Of a DNA stretch of 64,000 nt, positions 18,551-27,753 are shown one piece after another. This DNA is from Verrucomicrobiota bacterium. Lineage in GTDB: Bacteria > Verrucomicrobiota > Verrucomicrobiia > Opitutales > Opitutaceae. Below the pieces are notes generated by a model. That model did not search any database. It was given only the letters and a program-made list of their open reading frames with translations, and was not told where the DNA came from. The stretch is taken from positions 310,001 through 374,000 of the forward strand of contig JAEYWP010000007.1 in NCBI GenBank assembly GCA_023428905.1. The letters are read 5' to 3'. How positions within the stretch are numbered: position 1 is the stretch's first letter; each line of letters starts with the position of its first letter. The translations under genes were made by a program, and so were the position numbers.

Positions 18551-20419
18551 TCACGGTTGTGCCGGAGCCGCCTCCCTCCGCTTCCGGTAGTAGTCGTGGA
18601 GAACGTGGTACGCCTTCTTTTTTCCGCCGGACTCGCTGATCAGGCCTTTGCGGTTCCAGCCATCCTGGACGCCGGGCAGGAGCCGGCGGGGGGAACGAAA
18701 GTCGGCGAGGATCCAGGGAGACACGCCGCGGAATGCAGGCAGACGCTCCAGCATGGGCAGGGTGTGCTGGTAAAGCGCCTTCTGAAACTCTTCGCTGAAG
18801 CGGGTCTCGGCGGTGGCGTGAAGCCCCTCCAGCGCGTCCGCGCCAAATTCGCTGATCACCACCGGCTTCGCGTGACGGATGTCCCATTGGATGCGGTCGC
18901 ACTTTTCCGGCAGGCCATCGTACCAGCCAATGTACTGGTTGAACGCGATGAGGTCGGTGTAGTGCCCGAGGGGATCGTCGACGATGCGGGTGTCGGGCCG
19001 CTCCGGCTCGTGGTGGATTTCCATCGCGGCCGAGACCAGCCGGGTCGGGTCCAGGCGCCGGGCATCCTCGATCAGGGTTCGCAGGAAACGGGTCCTCGCC
19101 TCGGTCACCGGCGTTTCGTTCGCCACCGACCACACGATCACACTCGCGCGATTGCGGTCCCTCCGGATCAGCTCGGCCAGCTGGTTTCGTGCGTTGGCGA
19201 GGGTCGCCGGATTCTCCCAGTGAATCGTCCAGTAGACCGGGACTTCCTCCCAGAGGAGCAGACCGAGTTCGTCCGCCACCCGCGCCATGTGCTCATTGTG
19301 CGGGTAATGGGCGAGTCGGACAAAGTTGCAGCCGAGCTCGCGCGCCCAGCCGAGAAGGAGCCGCGCGTCCTCCTCCGACCAGGCGCGGCCGCCCCGCAGC
19401 GGATTTTCCTCATGCAGGCAGATCCCGCGCAGGAAGACGGGACGGCCATTCAGGAGAATCTCCGTGCCCTGGGTCTCGATGGTGCGAAATCCCATCCGTT
19501 CCACCAGGCGCTCCTCGCCGGAGGAAAGGGTGACGTCGTACAGCCGCGGCGTCTCCGGCGACCAGCGTTGGAGGCGTCCGGGCTCGAGGGTGATCTCGCC
19601 GCGAATCTCCCCACCGGCGTCGGCGACAAAAGCGGCGCGGACGCCCAGCTCCTCGATCGCGAGGGACACCTCCGCGCCCGCCGCTGAGGGACCGTCCAGG
19701 CGTGCGGCCACCTGCAGGCGGTCACCCGCCCCGCGCGCGAGTTGGAGGTCGTAGGCCGCCAGGTGGGTGGGGGGTGTCTCCACCAGCAGGACGTCGCGCG
19801 TGAGTCCGCCGTAGTTCCACCAGTCGGTTGAATCCGTGGGCACACCGTCCGCGCGCCGGGCGTTGTTCACCCGCACGACCAGGGTGTTGCCGGTTTCCTT
19901 CAGGGCGCCCGTGACCTCGAAGCTGAAGGGGGTGAAGCCGCCGGTGTGTGACCCGAGCTTCACACCGTTGAGGTAGACGTCCGCCTCGTAGTTGGCGGCC
20001 GCAAAATAAAGGAAGACCCGCCCGCCCTCGCGCTTCGGCTGGAAGTGGATGTCCCGCTGGTACCAGACCGTGCCCTCGTAAAAATGCAGGCGCTCCTGCT
20101 GCGTGTTCCAGTCGCGCGGCACCAGGAGTGTCGGGCTGGTGGCAAAGTTGTATTCGATCAGGTCGGACACCGCGCGCGGCTCGAGGTCGAGGGCAAAACC
20201 GCCCTTGATCGGCGAAACGGCATCGTAGGGCAGGCGCCGGTAGTTGTAGTACCCGGTGTCATACGGATCCACGATCGCCCTCCACTTTCCGTTCAGGCTC
20301 GCCGGCTCACGGCCATAGGGGTGCGGGAGTGCCTCGGGAGTCTGGGCTGATCGGAGGGCCGGCAGGGTGTGCAGGGCCAGAAAGGCGGCCAGGAGGAAGG
20401 TGCTGAAACGCGAGTGCAT
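18551..20419 (-). CDS. Secreted glycoside hydrolase family 2 (beta-galactosidase/beta-glucuronidase type)
   Basis: A 622-residue protein with a signal peptide (FSTFLLAAFLALHTLPALRSA). The order is a jelly-roll sugar-binding domain (about 40-200, with YEGTVWYQRDIHFQPK), an immunoglobulin-like domain, and a TIM barrel from about 300 (GFRTIETQGTEILLNGRPV). The acid/base Glu is in VANET (E435) and the nucleophile in ISEFGAD (E524). GH2 members remove terminal beta-linked galactose, glucuronate or mannose. It is the last gene of a four-gene operon with the FAD protein, symporter and GH-A hydrolase; the FAD gene stops 8 bases before. Confidence 0.92.
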   Translation of the reverse strand: MHSRFSTFLLAAFLALHTLPALRSAQTPEALPHPYGREPASLNGKWRAIVDPYDTGYYNYRRLPYDAVSPIKGGFALDLEPRAVSDLIEYNFATSPTLLVPRDWNTQQERLHFYEGTVWYQRDIHFQPKREGGRVFLYFAAANYEADVYLNGVKLGSHTGGFTPFSFEVTGALKETGNTLVVRVNNARRADGVPTDSTDWWNYGGLTRDVLLVETPPTHLAAYDLQLARGAGDRLQVAARLDGPSAAGAEVSLAIEELGVRAAFVADAGGEIRGEITLEPGRLQRWSPETPRLYDVTLSSGEERLVERMGFRTIETQGTEILLNGRPVFLRGICLHEENPLRGGRAWSEEDARLLLGWARELGCNFVRLAHYPHNEHMARVADELGLLLWEEVPVYWTIHWENPATLANARNQLAELIRRDRNRASVIVWSVANETPVTEARTRFLRTLIEDARRLDPTRLVSAAMEIHHEPERPDTRIVDDPLGHYTDLIAFNQYIGWYDGLPEKCDRIQWDIRHAKPVVISEFGADALEGLHATAETRFSEEFQKALYQHTLPMLERLPAFRGVSPWILADFRSPRRLLPGVQDGWNRKGLISESGGKKKAYHVLHDYYRKRREAAPAQP

Positions 20420-20427
20420 GGGAGGGG

Positions 20428-23313
20428 CTAGGGCGAAGGGGCGGAGGGGGGGCGGGGGAGGGAGCGAGGGTCCTTCAGCCGGGACATGAAACTCCGGCGT
20501 ACGATCGCACGGTCGTCTTCGGCAAACTGATACGCGTCGCGGTGCGGCTGAAGACCGAGCGCCAACCGCGCTCGCAGGACGGCGAGATGGAGCTGCCAGC
20601 GATAGTCAACCGTCACCGGCTGCAGGTCGGTCGGTTTGCCGCTCGCACGGGTGTCTGGGGCCGGCAGGGGGGAATCCTGGGGACCTCGAATCCCCTGGGG
20701 CGGCTCGGTGGCGAGCAACGACTCAAGCACCTGCTGCACCCGCATCGGCTGCTCGCCGGTGAGGACATGCCGTGTCGCCAGCGCCTCGCAGGCGAGGGCC
20801 ACCGCGCAGCGGGCGTTGAGGGGCAGCTCAGGTGCCTGCGCCAGTTCCTCCAGCAGCGGCAGGCTGCCGACGGTGAGGCAGCGTTTGAGAAGGGTGAGCG
20901 CCGCATACCAGCGCGGCATGTAGAACCAGGCCTGCTGCGGTTTGGTGATGTCGCGTCCGCGATCCTCCTCGCGCGTCCGTATCGCCTCCCTCAGCCGCGG
21001 TTCCGCCAGCGGGTCTCCCCACATGGCGAGGAGGGCGGCAGCCCGCCACGACACCGTCCTGTCGCCGTCGCGCAAAAGGGGTACAACCGCCGCCTTTGCC
21101 TCGGGACCGCTGCGGTAGAGATGCCAGAGAGCCTCGGTCGCGGGGCCGCCGCGCAGCTCCGCCAGCCAGGCGGCGAGCCGGCCGGTCCTGATTTCAAAAT
21201 GCTCGGAGCCGGCGTGATGCCCGAATGCGGTATCCGCCGGCGCCTCGCGCCGGAGTGCACCGCTCCGGCTGAGAGCTGCCTCGAGTTCCGCATACGGCAC
21301 CGCGCGGCAGCTGGTGCGGTCCCGCGCCGCCAGCGCCCCGGCCACGCCCGCCGCCTCACCGAGGCGCTGCATGTCGCGTTGCATGCGAAAGGAGTGATGG
21401 GCCTCCTCGGAGACGCCGGCCGCGCGACAGGCGATCAGCACATTGTCCAGCCCGCGGGGCAGGAGCAGGCGGTAGGGGATCTCGCAGGCCAGGCGCCCGT
21501 ACCATTGCTGGCAGACCCAGACCCAGAACGCCGCCTCGTCACTTTCGAATTCATAATCCCGGGCGTGATTATCGTAGTGGCAGCCGGTGTAGCCGATGGC
21601 GTCGGGGAAGCGCTGGCGGTTGATCAGGTCGTCGAGCGACAGGGTGTAGTCGGTGTCGATGTGGCGGGATTGCCGCAGACCGATCGCTGGCGCAATGTAG
21701 GTGGGCCTCTCCTCCGCATCGTAGTGGTCCTGCAGGTACGTGTGCACCCCCGCAAGGCGGGCCCGGGTGAGGTCCTGCTCGTCGGTCGGATCACAGAAGC
21801 CGGCGTCAAAATTCATGATCCGGAGCTTGGCGAGCCCGTTCACCACCTGTGCGCGGCCGGAGGACTGTCCGTAGGCGTGGAGCAGCCCGTCGCCCGTCCG
21901 GCCCAGCCGGTACTGCGCGCCGGCCGCGGCGGCGAGATCACCGTCCCCGGTGGCGTCGATCCACACGTCCGCGTGAAACGCGACCACTCCGCCGGTCGTC
22001 GCGGCCTCCACCCGGTCCACCCGGGAGCACGATGCACGAGTGCCGCACAACAACGCCCCGTAACGTGTCTGCACCCCAGCCGCGTGCAACAGGTCGTCGA
22101 GTACCTGCTTTTTCGCCTCGGGGTGGAAGCCGCCGACCTGCGCCGGTGTGCCAAACACCGGCATCAGCTCGCGCACCCGGGCATCGATCTCCTCCTGCAA
22201 CCCGCCCTTCACACCAAAATAGTAAAAGTGGATGCCCGCACCCGTCCCCACGCCGCCGGGAAAGGGCATGGCTTCAAACGCTGCCACGCGTGCGCCCGCG
22301 CGCGCGGCGGCAATCGCCGCGACCGCACCTCCGGTCCCGAGACCCGCCACGCCCACGTCGGCGGTGAGGTCCGGGCCGGTCCCGGCGTAAGTCGGCTGCT
22401 CGGGGACAAGGCGCGAGACCGGCGACGCGGGCTGGCTCGCCAGGGCATCCGCGGCCCGCGTGCCGGCATGAAATTTTGCCGCCAGGGTGCCCCCATTGGC
22501 GCCCGCCGAAAGGACGTTCCGTGGGAGATTTCTGACCTGGTCCCGCGGATCCGTCGAAGGGTAGGCGCTGAAGGGCACGATGCTCCCATGCGTCAGCACC
22601 GCTCCCTCCAGATCTGCGCCCACCGCGGCGTGCAGGGCGCGCAGCGCAGGCAGCCAGAGGGACCGGGGGCGTTCGAACGCGCCATCAATGTAAACGTTGA
22701 GGACCTGCTCGTTGCGCCACGCGGACGGGCGCCAGGTCAAGCGCAGGGGTGCACCCGGAACCGCGGGAGCGGGCACCTCCACGGCGGGAAGCGGCGCCTC
22801 GTGCGGATGCCGATAATACAGGTGAAGGGACTGCCACAACGGGGGAGCCGGCACCCAGGTTGGACACACTAGTCGGAGGAGGTCGCCTGTATCCGTGGCG
22901 TCGATCCACTGGCCGCCCTCCAGGCGGCGCCGGCCTGCCTTGGTCGCGACCGTCACCCAAGCGAGCGCGCCATCCTCCGTCTGGGCCGCGTCGACGAGAG
23001 CGGCGTAATAAAGAACGGAAAGCCCGCTCTCGACCACGACCGCCGAGGCGACCACCTCCGCGATGGCGCCTTCGCCGGCACCGCCGGCATGGCGCGCCAG
23101 GCGCGATTCCCATTCGCGCCAGAGCGGGTCGCAGGCGCCTCCCGTCTCGCGCGAGAAGGACCAGCCGCTTTCCGGCAGGAGCGCACCGTACCGGTCCACC
23201 AGGAGGGTGCGGCGGCCCGCACGCTGGCAGGCGAGCGCGGCGGCAAAACCGGCGTAACCGGAGCCGACCACGATCACGTCATAGCGTTGCGCACTGGTGG
23301 GAAGGTAAACCAT
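20428..23313 (-). CDS. Tandem FAD-dependent oxidoreductase with C-terminal HEAT-like region
   Basis: A 961-residue protein that contains two FAD_oxidored-like halves. Half one starts YDVIVVGSGYAGFAAALACQ (about residue 11) and has WIDATDTGDLLRL (136-147). Half two starts VGVAGLGTGGAVAAIAAARA (about 320) and has the same kind of GxGDGDL, WIDATGDGDLAAAAG. Both carry a Rossmann GxGxxG and an ATGDxD-type FAD site. After about 700 come Leu/Ala-rich repeats typical of HEAT units (VPLLRDGDRTVSWRAAALLA). It has no signal peptide, so it is probably cytoplasmic. It sits in the operon with sugar enzymes (6 bases after the symporter). The substrate is unknown; family members oxidise sugar-derived alcohols. 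Confidence 0.85.
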   Translation of the reverse strand: MVYLPTSAQRYDVIVVGSGYAGFAAALACQRAGRRTLLVDRYGALLPESGWSFSRETGGACDPLWREWESRLARHAGGAGEGAIAEVVASAVVVESGLSVLYYAALVDAAQTEDGALAWVTVATKAGRRRLEGGQWIDATDTGDLLRLVCPTWVPAPPLWQSLHLYYRHPHEAPLPAVEVPAPAVPGAPLRLTWRPSAWRNEQVLNVYIDGAFERPRSLWLPALRALHAAVGADLEGAVLTHGSIVPFSAYPSTDPRDQVRNLPRNVLSAGANGGTLAAKFHAGTRAADALASQPASPVSRLVPEQPTYAGTGPDLTADVGVAGLGTGGAVAAIAAARAGARVAAFEAMPFPGGVGTGAGIHFYYFGVKGGLQEEIDARVRELMPVFGTPAQVGGFHPEAKKQVLDDLLHAAGVQTRYGALLCGTRASCSRVDRVEAATTGGVVAFHADVWIDATGDGDLAAAAGAQYRLGRTGDGLLHAYGQSSGRAQVVNGLAKLRIMNFDAGFCDPTDEQDLTRARLAGVHTYLQDHYDAEERPTYIAPAIGLRQSRHIDTDYTLSLDDLINRQRFPDAIGYTGCHYDNHARDYEFESDEAAFWVWVCQQWYGRLACEIPYRLLLPRGLDNVLIACRAAGVSEEAHHSFRMQRDMQRLGEAAGVAGALAARDRTSCRAVPYAELEAALSRSGALRREAPADTAFGHHAGSEHFEIRTGRLAAWLAELRGGPATEALWHLYRSGPEAKAAVVPLLRDGDRTVSWRAAALLAMWGDPLAEPRLREAIRTREEDRGRDITKPQQAWFYMPRWYAALTLLKRCLTVGSLPLLEELAQAPELPLNARCAVALACEALATRHVLTGEQPMRVQQVLESLLATEPPQGIRGPQDSPLPAPDTRASGKPTDLQPVTVDYRWQLHLAVLRARLALGLQPHRDAYQFAEDDRAIVRRSFMSRLKDPRSLPRPPSAPSP

Positions 23314-23319
23314 GGCGGG

Positions 23320-24843
23320 TCAGATGCGCCCACGGCGCGCCTCGAGGGCGTGCCTGATGTCGAGGGCCGCTTTGCGGGTGAGGGGATAGCTCCAGGCAAA
23401 TGCCACCGCCACCAGCCAGAAGCCGATGGGAAGTCCGAGGTAGAGCAGGAACATGCGGTCCACCACTGCCTCGTTTTGCTGGGGGAGCTTGGCATCGAAG
23501 CCGGACCACGCCAGTGCCACGCCATTAAAGACGAGCGAGACGGTGAGCGCGGCCTTTACGAACCAGGAATAAAAGGCGTTCAGCGCGCCTTCCCGGCGGC
23601 GTTCAGTATGAAATTCATCCCAGTCCGCCACGTCCGCCTTCATCGCGGGCATGAACATCCAGATGGCCGGCACGGAGATGGCCTCGATCACCCCGGCGTA
23701 GATCTGCCAGTAGGGATGCTCGGGCGTCATCAGGATGAAATTCCCCAGGTGCCCGATGGTGAGGGTGAGGAGCATGGCGATGACCACCGTGCGCTTGTCG
23801 AACCGTTCGCTGAGCTTGGTCAGGACGGGGATGGAGAGGAAGCCGACCACGCTCACCACCGTCGCCTTCCAGCCCGCGATCGTCGCGCCGAGGGTGAGGT
23901 CGCCGCGGCAGACGTAGTAAAAGTTCACATACTGGCTGAGTCCGTCGATGAAGGCGCGCCCGATGAGGAGAAAGAATGTCATCCCAATCAGCTTCCAGAG
24001 CGGTCGGCAGCGCAGGGACTCGCGGACACTCTGCACAAACGCCATCTTCGGCTGCCGCTGCTGGGGGTTGTAATAACGCTCCCGGACGAAAAGAGCGGGG
24101 CAGAGGCCGAAAACCAGCATGCCGAGGACGATAAACCAGCAAGCCACCCGCATCCCCACCACCACCTGGCTCTCCCCCGGCTGGGGATCGGCTAGCCAGG
24201 CAAAGGCCGGCTGTATCCATGCCAGCAGGTCGCGGAGGAAGGGGCTGCGCCCCTCCAATGCCTCGGGCTTGCCCGCGGCCAGTGCCCCGCAGAGCAGCAC
24301 CAGGGCGAAGACCCAGCCCATCAGAAGGTAGCCTAGCTTGGCGAAGATGGATCCCCAGGCGGAAAGCCGCGTGCGCTCGTCGTAGCTGGGGGTCAATTCG
24401 AGCTGCAGCCCGTAATACGACATCGACCAGACGGCGTAGGCGGTGAAAAAAAGCAGTCCGATCCCGAGCAGGGCGCTGGCGCGGGCGGTGTCGCTCCAGC
24501 CGGCGGGCAGGTGCCAGAAAAGCGGGTAGATCGCGGCGAGTGCGATCGCCCCCAGGAAAATGAACGGGCGGCGCCGACCCCAGCGTGTGCGGGTGTTGTC
24601 GGAAAGGTTGCCGACCACCGGGTCGGCGAACGCATCCCAAACCCGCAGCGCCACCAGGATCGCGCTGAGGACCACCGGGCTCATGCCGAGGCCGATGTTG
24701 AACACGGGAAGCCAAAGCGCGTTGAGGGTCAGCGAGGTGGCAAAGATGTCTAGGTTCACGCCCACCGCGAAGGCGATCTTCTGCCGCAGCGGGATGCGGT
24801 CTTCGCGGGCGATGGCGGAGCTGGCGTCGGCGGATGCGCTCAT
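23320..24843 (-). CDS. GPH-type sugar:cation symporter (MFS superfamily)
   Basis: A 507-residue inner-membrane transporter with about 12 helices. It begins with charged residues, REDRIPLRQKIAFAVGVNLD, then shows the glycoside-pentoside-hexuronide family pattern: WDAFADPVVGNLSDNTRTRW with GRRRPFIF, and a loop with SYDERTRLSAWGS. Typical substrates are oligosaccharides, galactosides, pentosides or glucuronides carried in with sodium or protons. The start ATG at 24843 overlaps the stop of the GH-A hydrolase upstream in ATGA, so translation is coupled. It is the likely importer for the products of this locus. Confidence 0.9.
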   Translation of the reverse strand: MSASADASSAIAREDRIPLRQKIAFAVGVNLDIFATSLTLNALWLPVFNIGLGMSPVVLSAILVALRVWDAFADPVVGNLSDNTRTRWGRRRPFIFLGAIALAAIYPLFWHLPAGWSDTARASALLGIGLLFFTAYAVWSMSYYGLQLELTPSYDERTRLSAWGSIFAKLGYLLMGWVFALVLLCGALAAGKPEALEGRSPFLRDLLAWIQPAFAWLADPQPGESQVVVGMRVACWFIVLGMLVFGLCPALFVRERYYNPQQRQPKMAFVQSVRESLRCRPLWKLIGMTFFLLIGRAFIDGLSQYVNFYYVCRGDLTLGATIAGWKATVVSVVGFLSIPVLTKLSERFDKRTVVIAMLLTLTIGHLGNFILMTPEHPYWQIYAGVIEAISVPAIWMFMPAMKADVADWDEFHTERRREGALNAFYSWFVKAALTVSLVFNGVALAWSGFDAKLPQQNEAVVDRMFLLYLGLPIGFWLVAVAFAWSYPLTRKAALDIRHALEARRGRI

Positions 24844-27659
24844 CGGGCGAGTTCGTAGGCCAGTTGTGTTCCCCGTTCGGATACGGTGCGAAGCTCCAGG
24901 CTCCAGCGATCCCCCTGTCGCCGCAGGGGCAGCTCGTGGGTGCGGGCACCGGTGGCGTCCACCGCCCACGCCCGCCAGCCTTCGCCAGGAAGGGTGAGGC
25001 GCAGGGTGGCCTCCGCCCGCTCGAGCAGGTGCGGGCCCTCGCCCCAGGCCTGGAGGAGCTTTCGATCGTGGTGTGAGAACTGCATGCCCTGGGGCAGTGC
25101 GTCCGCCAGGTGGACGACAAGCATGCGGCGCGCGTCGGTGAGCGGCACGGACACCGCGTCTCCGGGCGTCGGAAGCGCCACCACACCCACGACGCCGCGC
25201 GTGCCGCCATTGCGAACTGCGGTGGAAGCACCCTCCGCCTCTCCACCGGGCGCAAGGAGGAATAATTCGCTGCGGGGAGTGATCACACGGACGGTCCCTG
25301 CGGTGGCGTCGAGCTCGATCTCCCCGGTGTCGCTGCGATAGACGCGTTGCGCGGCGGAGATGGATCCAGCAGGGAGGGCGCCGTCCGCCTGAAGGGTGGC
25401 GGCCAGGCTTTCATCGGGCGCATAAACCCTGGGCGCGCCGTCGGTGTGCCCCGCCAACGGGTCACCCGTTACCACCGCGACCACGTTGTGCCGCCCGCGG
25501 GTGCGGGTGAGGACGTCATCGGGGGTGCCGGGAAGGGATCCAATGCGAGACACCAGCCCGAGCGGGGAAAACTCTCCCGGAAAGAGGCGGCCGAGGCTGG
25601 AGAACGCCTCCGCGGACTGCACCGCGTAGGCGACGGCGCGGCGGGCGGGGGCGATGTCCCCACGCTGGAAGAGGAGCGAGCCCACACGGTCTCCCACCAA
25701 ACCGATCGGATCATTGGCGATGGCGAAGGTGTTCTCCACCCCGCCCTGCACCGCCATGGTGCGATTCATGGCGTATTGGAAATTATAGAGGCCGTCCCAG
25801 TCCTGCAGGCTGGCGTAGGCCGGCATCAGAATCGCCCCTTCCATGCGATGTCGGTTCGGACGGCAGAAGTTGAACTCCGTGCTGACGAAGGGGCGGCCGA
25901 AGATGCGGGTCGGCATGATGCGCGCAGGCATCTTGGCGCGGGCGCGAACGGAGCTTCCCTGCCCAAAGGCGTTTGGCAGCGACCAGGCCCGGACCGGGAA
26001 CTTGGGGTGGTCCCAGTAGCTGTGGCAGTCGACGTAGTCGTAGGCCTCGCGCACATACGCCAGTCCCTGCGAGATGGTGTAATTGGCCCCGGTGAGGAGA
26101 GCCTGGGTGCCGAGGGAGCGCAGGTGAGCGGCCATGCGGGCATCGGACCGGCGGTTAAGCTCGTGGATGAAGCGGTTGAAGTCCGGGTTGGAGGACGAGG
26201 CCGGGCCGGGCAGGCCGGAAGCGGCAAAGGCTTCCGCGTACAAGGCCTGGAGTGACGCCGGGGACTCGACCCGGTTGAAGAGGGGATTTTCGTTGATCGG
26301 GCAGATGCCGATCAGGGCAGGATCTTCCGCCCAGGTCAGACCGGTGTAGGGATTGCGGTGAGACAGGAGCTGGGTGGCAAAACGGGCCCAGGCGGCGTAG
26401 GCCCCCTCGTTGATCGGCACGAGAGACTTGAAGTGTGAACGCAGCTCGGGCGGGACGCCCCACTCGGCCAGTTCGGCCGGTGAAAAGGAGCGGCTGGAAA
26501 AAAGATCGATGTTGAGGTGGAGGCCGCGGCGCTTGAGGGCTGCGAAGAGGTAGTCGAGCTGGTCGAGGGCGGCGGCATCGAGATCCCCGGGGACGGCCTG
26601 GCCACGCGTGAGGGTGCCGTCAAAGTGATGGAAACGCACCGTGTTGTACCCGGAGCGCGCCAGGCGCTCCGCCAGCAGGTCCGCCTCTGCCTTTTCCAGG
26701 AACTGGGCGGAGAAGCAGAGGTTGACCCCCCAGAATCGAACCCGCGTCCCGGGGCGGCCGGCGAATTCAAAATGACCTTCCGCCGTGGCGCGAAGCGGCC
26801 CATCCCTGCCCGCCGGAGCGCGCTGGAGGAAGGAATAATCGAACACGCCACCTGGAGCCACATCGAGCGAATGAGCGTACGGCGCCCACTCCGCTCCAGG
26901 CGTGACGACGAAGGTCTGGGGGACCACGCCGACGTCCACCGCGCGATCGGACACGGTGGCGGCGGCGATCATCCAGGCTCCGCCACCGGCGAGTTCGAAA
27001 GTGATCGAGGTCAGCGGCCGGGCTTCGAGAGGGAAACGGGAGACATACAAACCGATGGCTGCGGTGGGGTTTTCCGACTCCCAACCCACCCCTGCGTTGG
27101 AGGCGGGCAGCGGGTCGCGCCAGTTGCCCACATCGCGGCGATTGATAAGCTCCTGACGGGTGCTGACGCCGTCCGCGTAGTTGAAGGTTAAGTACGAAAA
27201 CGGTTCCGTGCCCGCCGTGGGGCTGGCCGCGGCGTGCAGCAGGTAAAGGTAACGCGCGGGCCTTGCGGTCCCCAAGGAGAGGGTGGCCGAGCGCAGGGCC
27301 GGGCTCGCGCTGCCGGAGATGGAGTCCTCGGCCCGGCCGGCCTCCCCGGGATCGCGGGCGACCTTCTGGCTCACATTGCCGAGGACCAGCACGGTGGGCG
27401 CCTCGAGCTCGCCGGGGGCCGCGATTTCGAACGGAACCTCAGCCGCAACCAGCCGGCCGGGCGAGAGCGTACTCAGGTCATTGTCCGGTCCCTGGTCGGT
27501 CCAGCCACCCCGGTCGTCCCCGGCGACTGCGTCTCGCAGGCCACGGTTGGCCACTGCGTGCAGGGAAAGCGGATACATGCCATCCTCCGTCGCAGCCGCC
27601 GGCAGGGTCGCGGGGAGGGAGCAGATCAGGGAGAGACAGAGTCGGAAAGGGGCGGGCAT
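24840..27659 (-). CDS. Secreted clan GH-A-like glycoside hydrolase (paralog 1)
   Basis: A 939-residue exported protein with a signal peptide (PFRLCLSLICSLPATLPAAA). The N-terminal 300 residues are beta-rich. The catalytic part begins RVRFWGVNLCFSAQFLEKAE and continues ARSGYNTVRFHHFDGTL. Candidate acid/base is E457 in ICPINENP and nucleophile E595 in STEFNFCRPN, separated by 138 residues, as in clan GH-A barrels. It is paralogous to the 1156-residue protein at 37325-40795. The first gene of the operon with symporter, FAD protein and GH2, 74 bases behind an operator. I cannot assign the CAZy family. Confidence 0.82.
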   Translation of the reverse strand: MPAPFRLCLSLICSLPATLPAAATEDGMYPLSLHAVANRGLRDAVAGDDRGGWTDQGPDNDLSTLSPGRLVAAEVPFEIAAPGELEAPTVLVLGNVSQKVARDPGEAGRAEDSISGSASPALRSATLSLGTARPARYLYLLHAAASPTAGTEPFSYLTFNYADGVSTRQELINRRDVGNWRDPLPASNAGVGWESENPTAAIGLYVSRFPLEARPLTSITFELAGGGAWMIAAATVSDRAVDVGVVPQTFVVTPGAEWAPYAHSLDVAPGGVFDYSFLQRAPAGRDGPLRATAEGHFEFAGRPGTRVRFWGVNLCFSAQFLEKAEADLLAERLARSGYNTVRFHHFDGTLTRGQAVPGDLDAAALDQLDYLFAALKRRGLHLNIDLFSSRSFSPAELAEWGVPPELRSHFKSLVPINEGAYAAWARFATQLLSHRNPYTGLTWAEDPALIGICPINENPLFNRVESPASLQALYAEAFAASGLPGPASSSNPDFNRFIHELNRRSDARMAAHLRSLGTQALLTGANYTISQGLAYVREAYDYVDCHSYWDHPKFPVRAWSLPNAFGQGSSVRARAKMPARIMPTRIFGRPFVSTEFNFCRPNRHRMEGAILMPAYASLQDWDGLYNFQYAMNRTMAVQGGVENTFAIANDPIGLVGDRVGSLLFQRGDIAPARRAVAYAVQSAEAFSSLGRLFPGEFSPLGLVSRIGSLPGTPDDVLTRTRGRHNVVAVVTGDPLAGHTDGAPRVYAPDESLAATLQADGALPAGSISAAQRVYRSDTGEIELDATAGTVRVITPRSELFLLAPGGEAEGASTAVRNGGTRGVVGVVALPTPGDAVSVPLTDARRMLVVHLADALPQGMQFSHHDRKLLQAWGEGPHLLERAEATLRLTLPGEGWRAWAVDATGARTHELPLRRQGDRWSLELRTVSERGTQLAYELAR

Positions 27660-27732
27660 GCGGGGAACACAAGGACGCGGGGGGAGCGAAGACAGGCTGG
27701 GGGCGTGGCGAGGCGCCGAACAGAAGGCCGGA

Positions 27733-27746
27733 TGTTTACATAAACA
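27733..27746. promoter_or_regulatory. LacI-type operator, copy 1
   Basis: TGTTTACATAAACA, a near-perfect palindrome (TGTTTA and TAAACA around CA), 73 bases in front of the GH-A hydrolase operon. It shares TTACATAA with four other sites at 31736, 32904, 40910 and 42365. Read towards the controlled gene, it appears as TTTATGTAAACA. Confidence 0.75.
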
Positions 27747-27753
27747 CCCGGGC

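Noticed and set aside
20542..22872. Open frame of 776 residues on the plus strand opposite the FAD oxidoreductase
   Set aside because: Arg/Gly/His-rich antisense shadow with no recognisable motif; the minus strand has two clear FAD domains.
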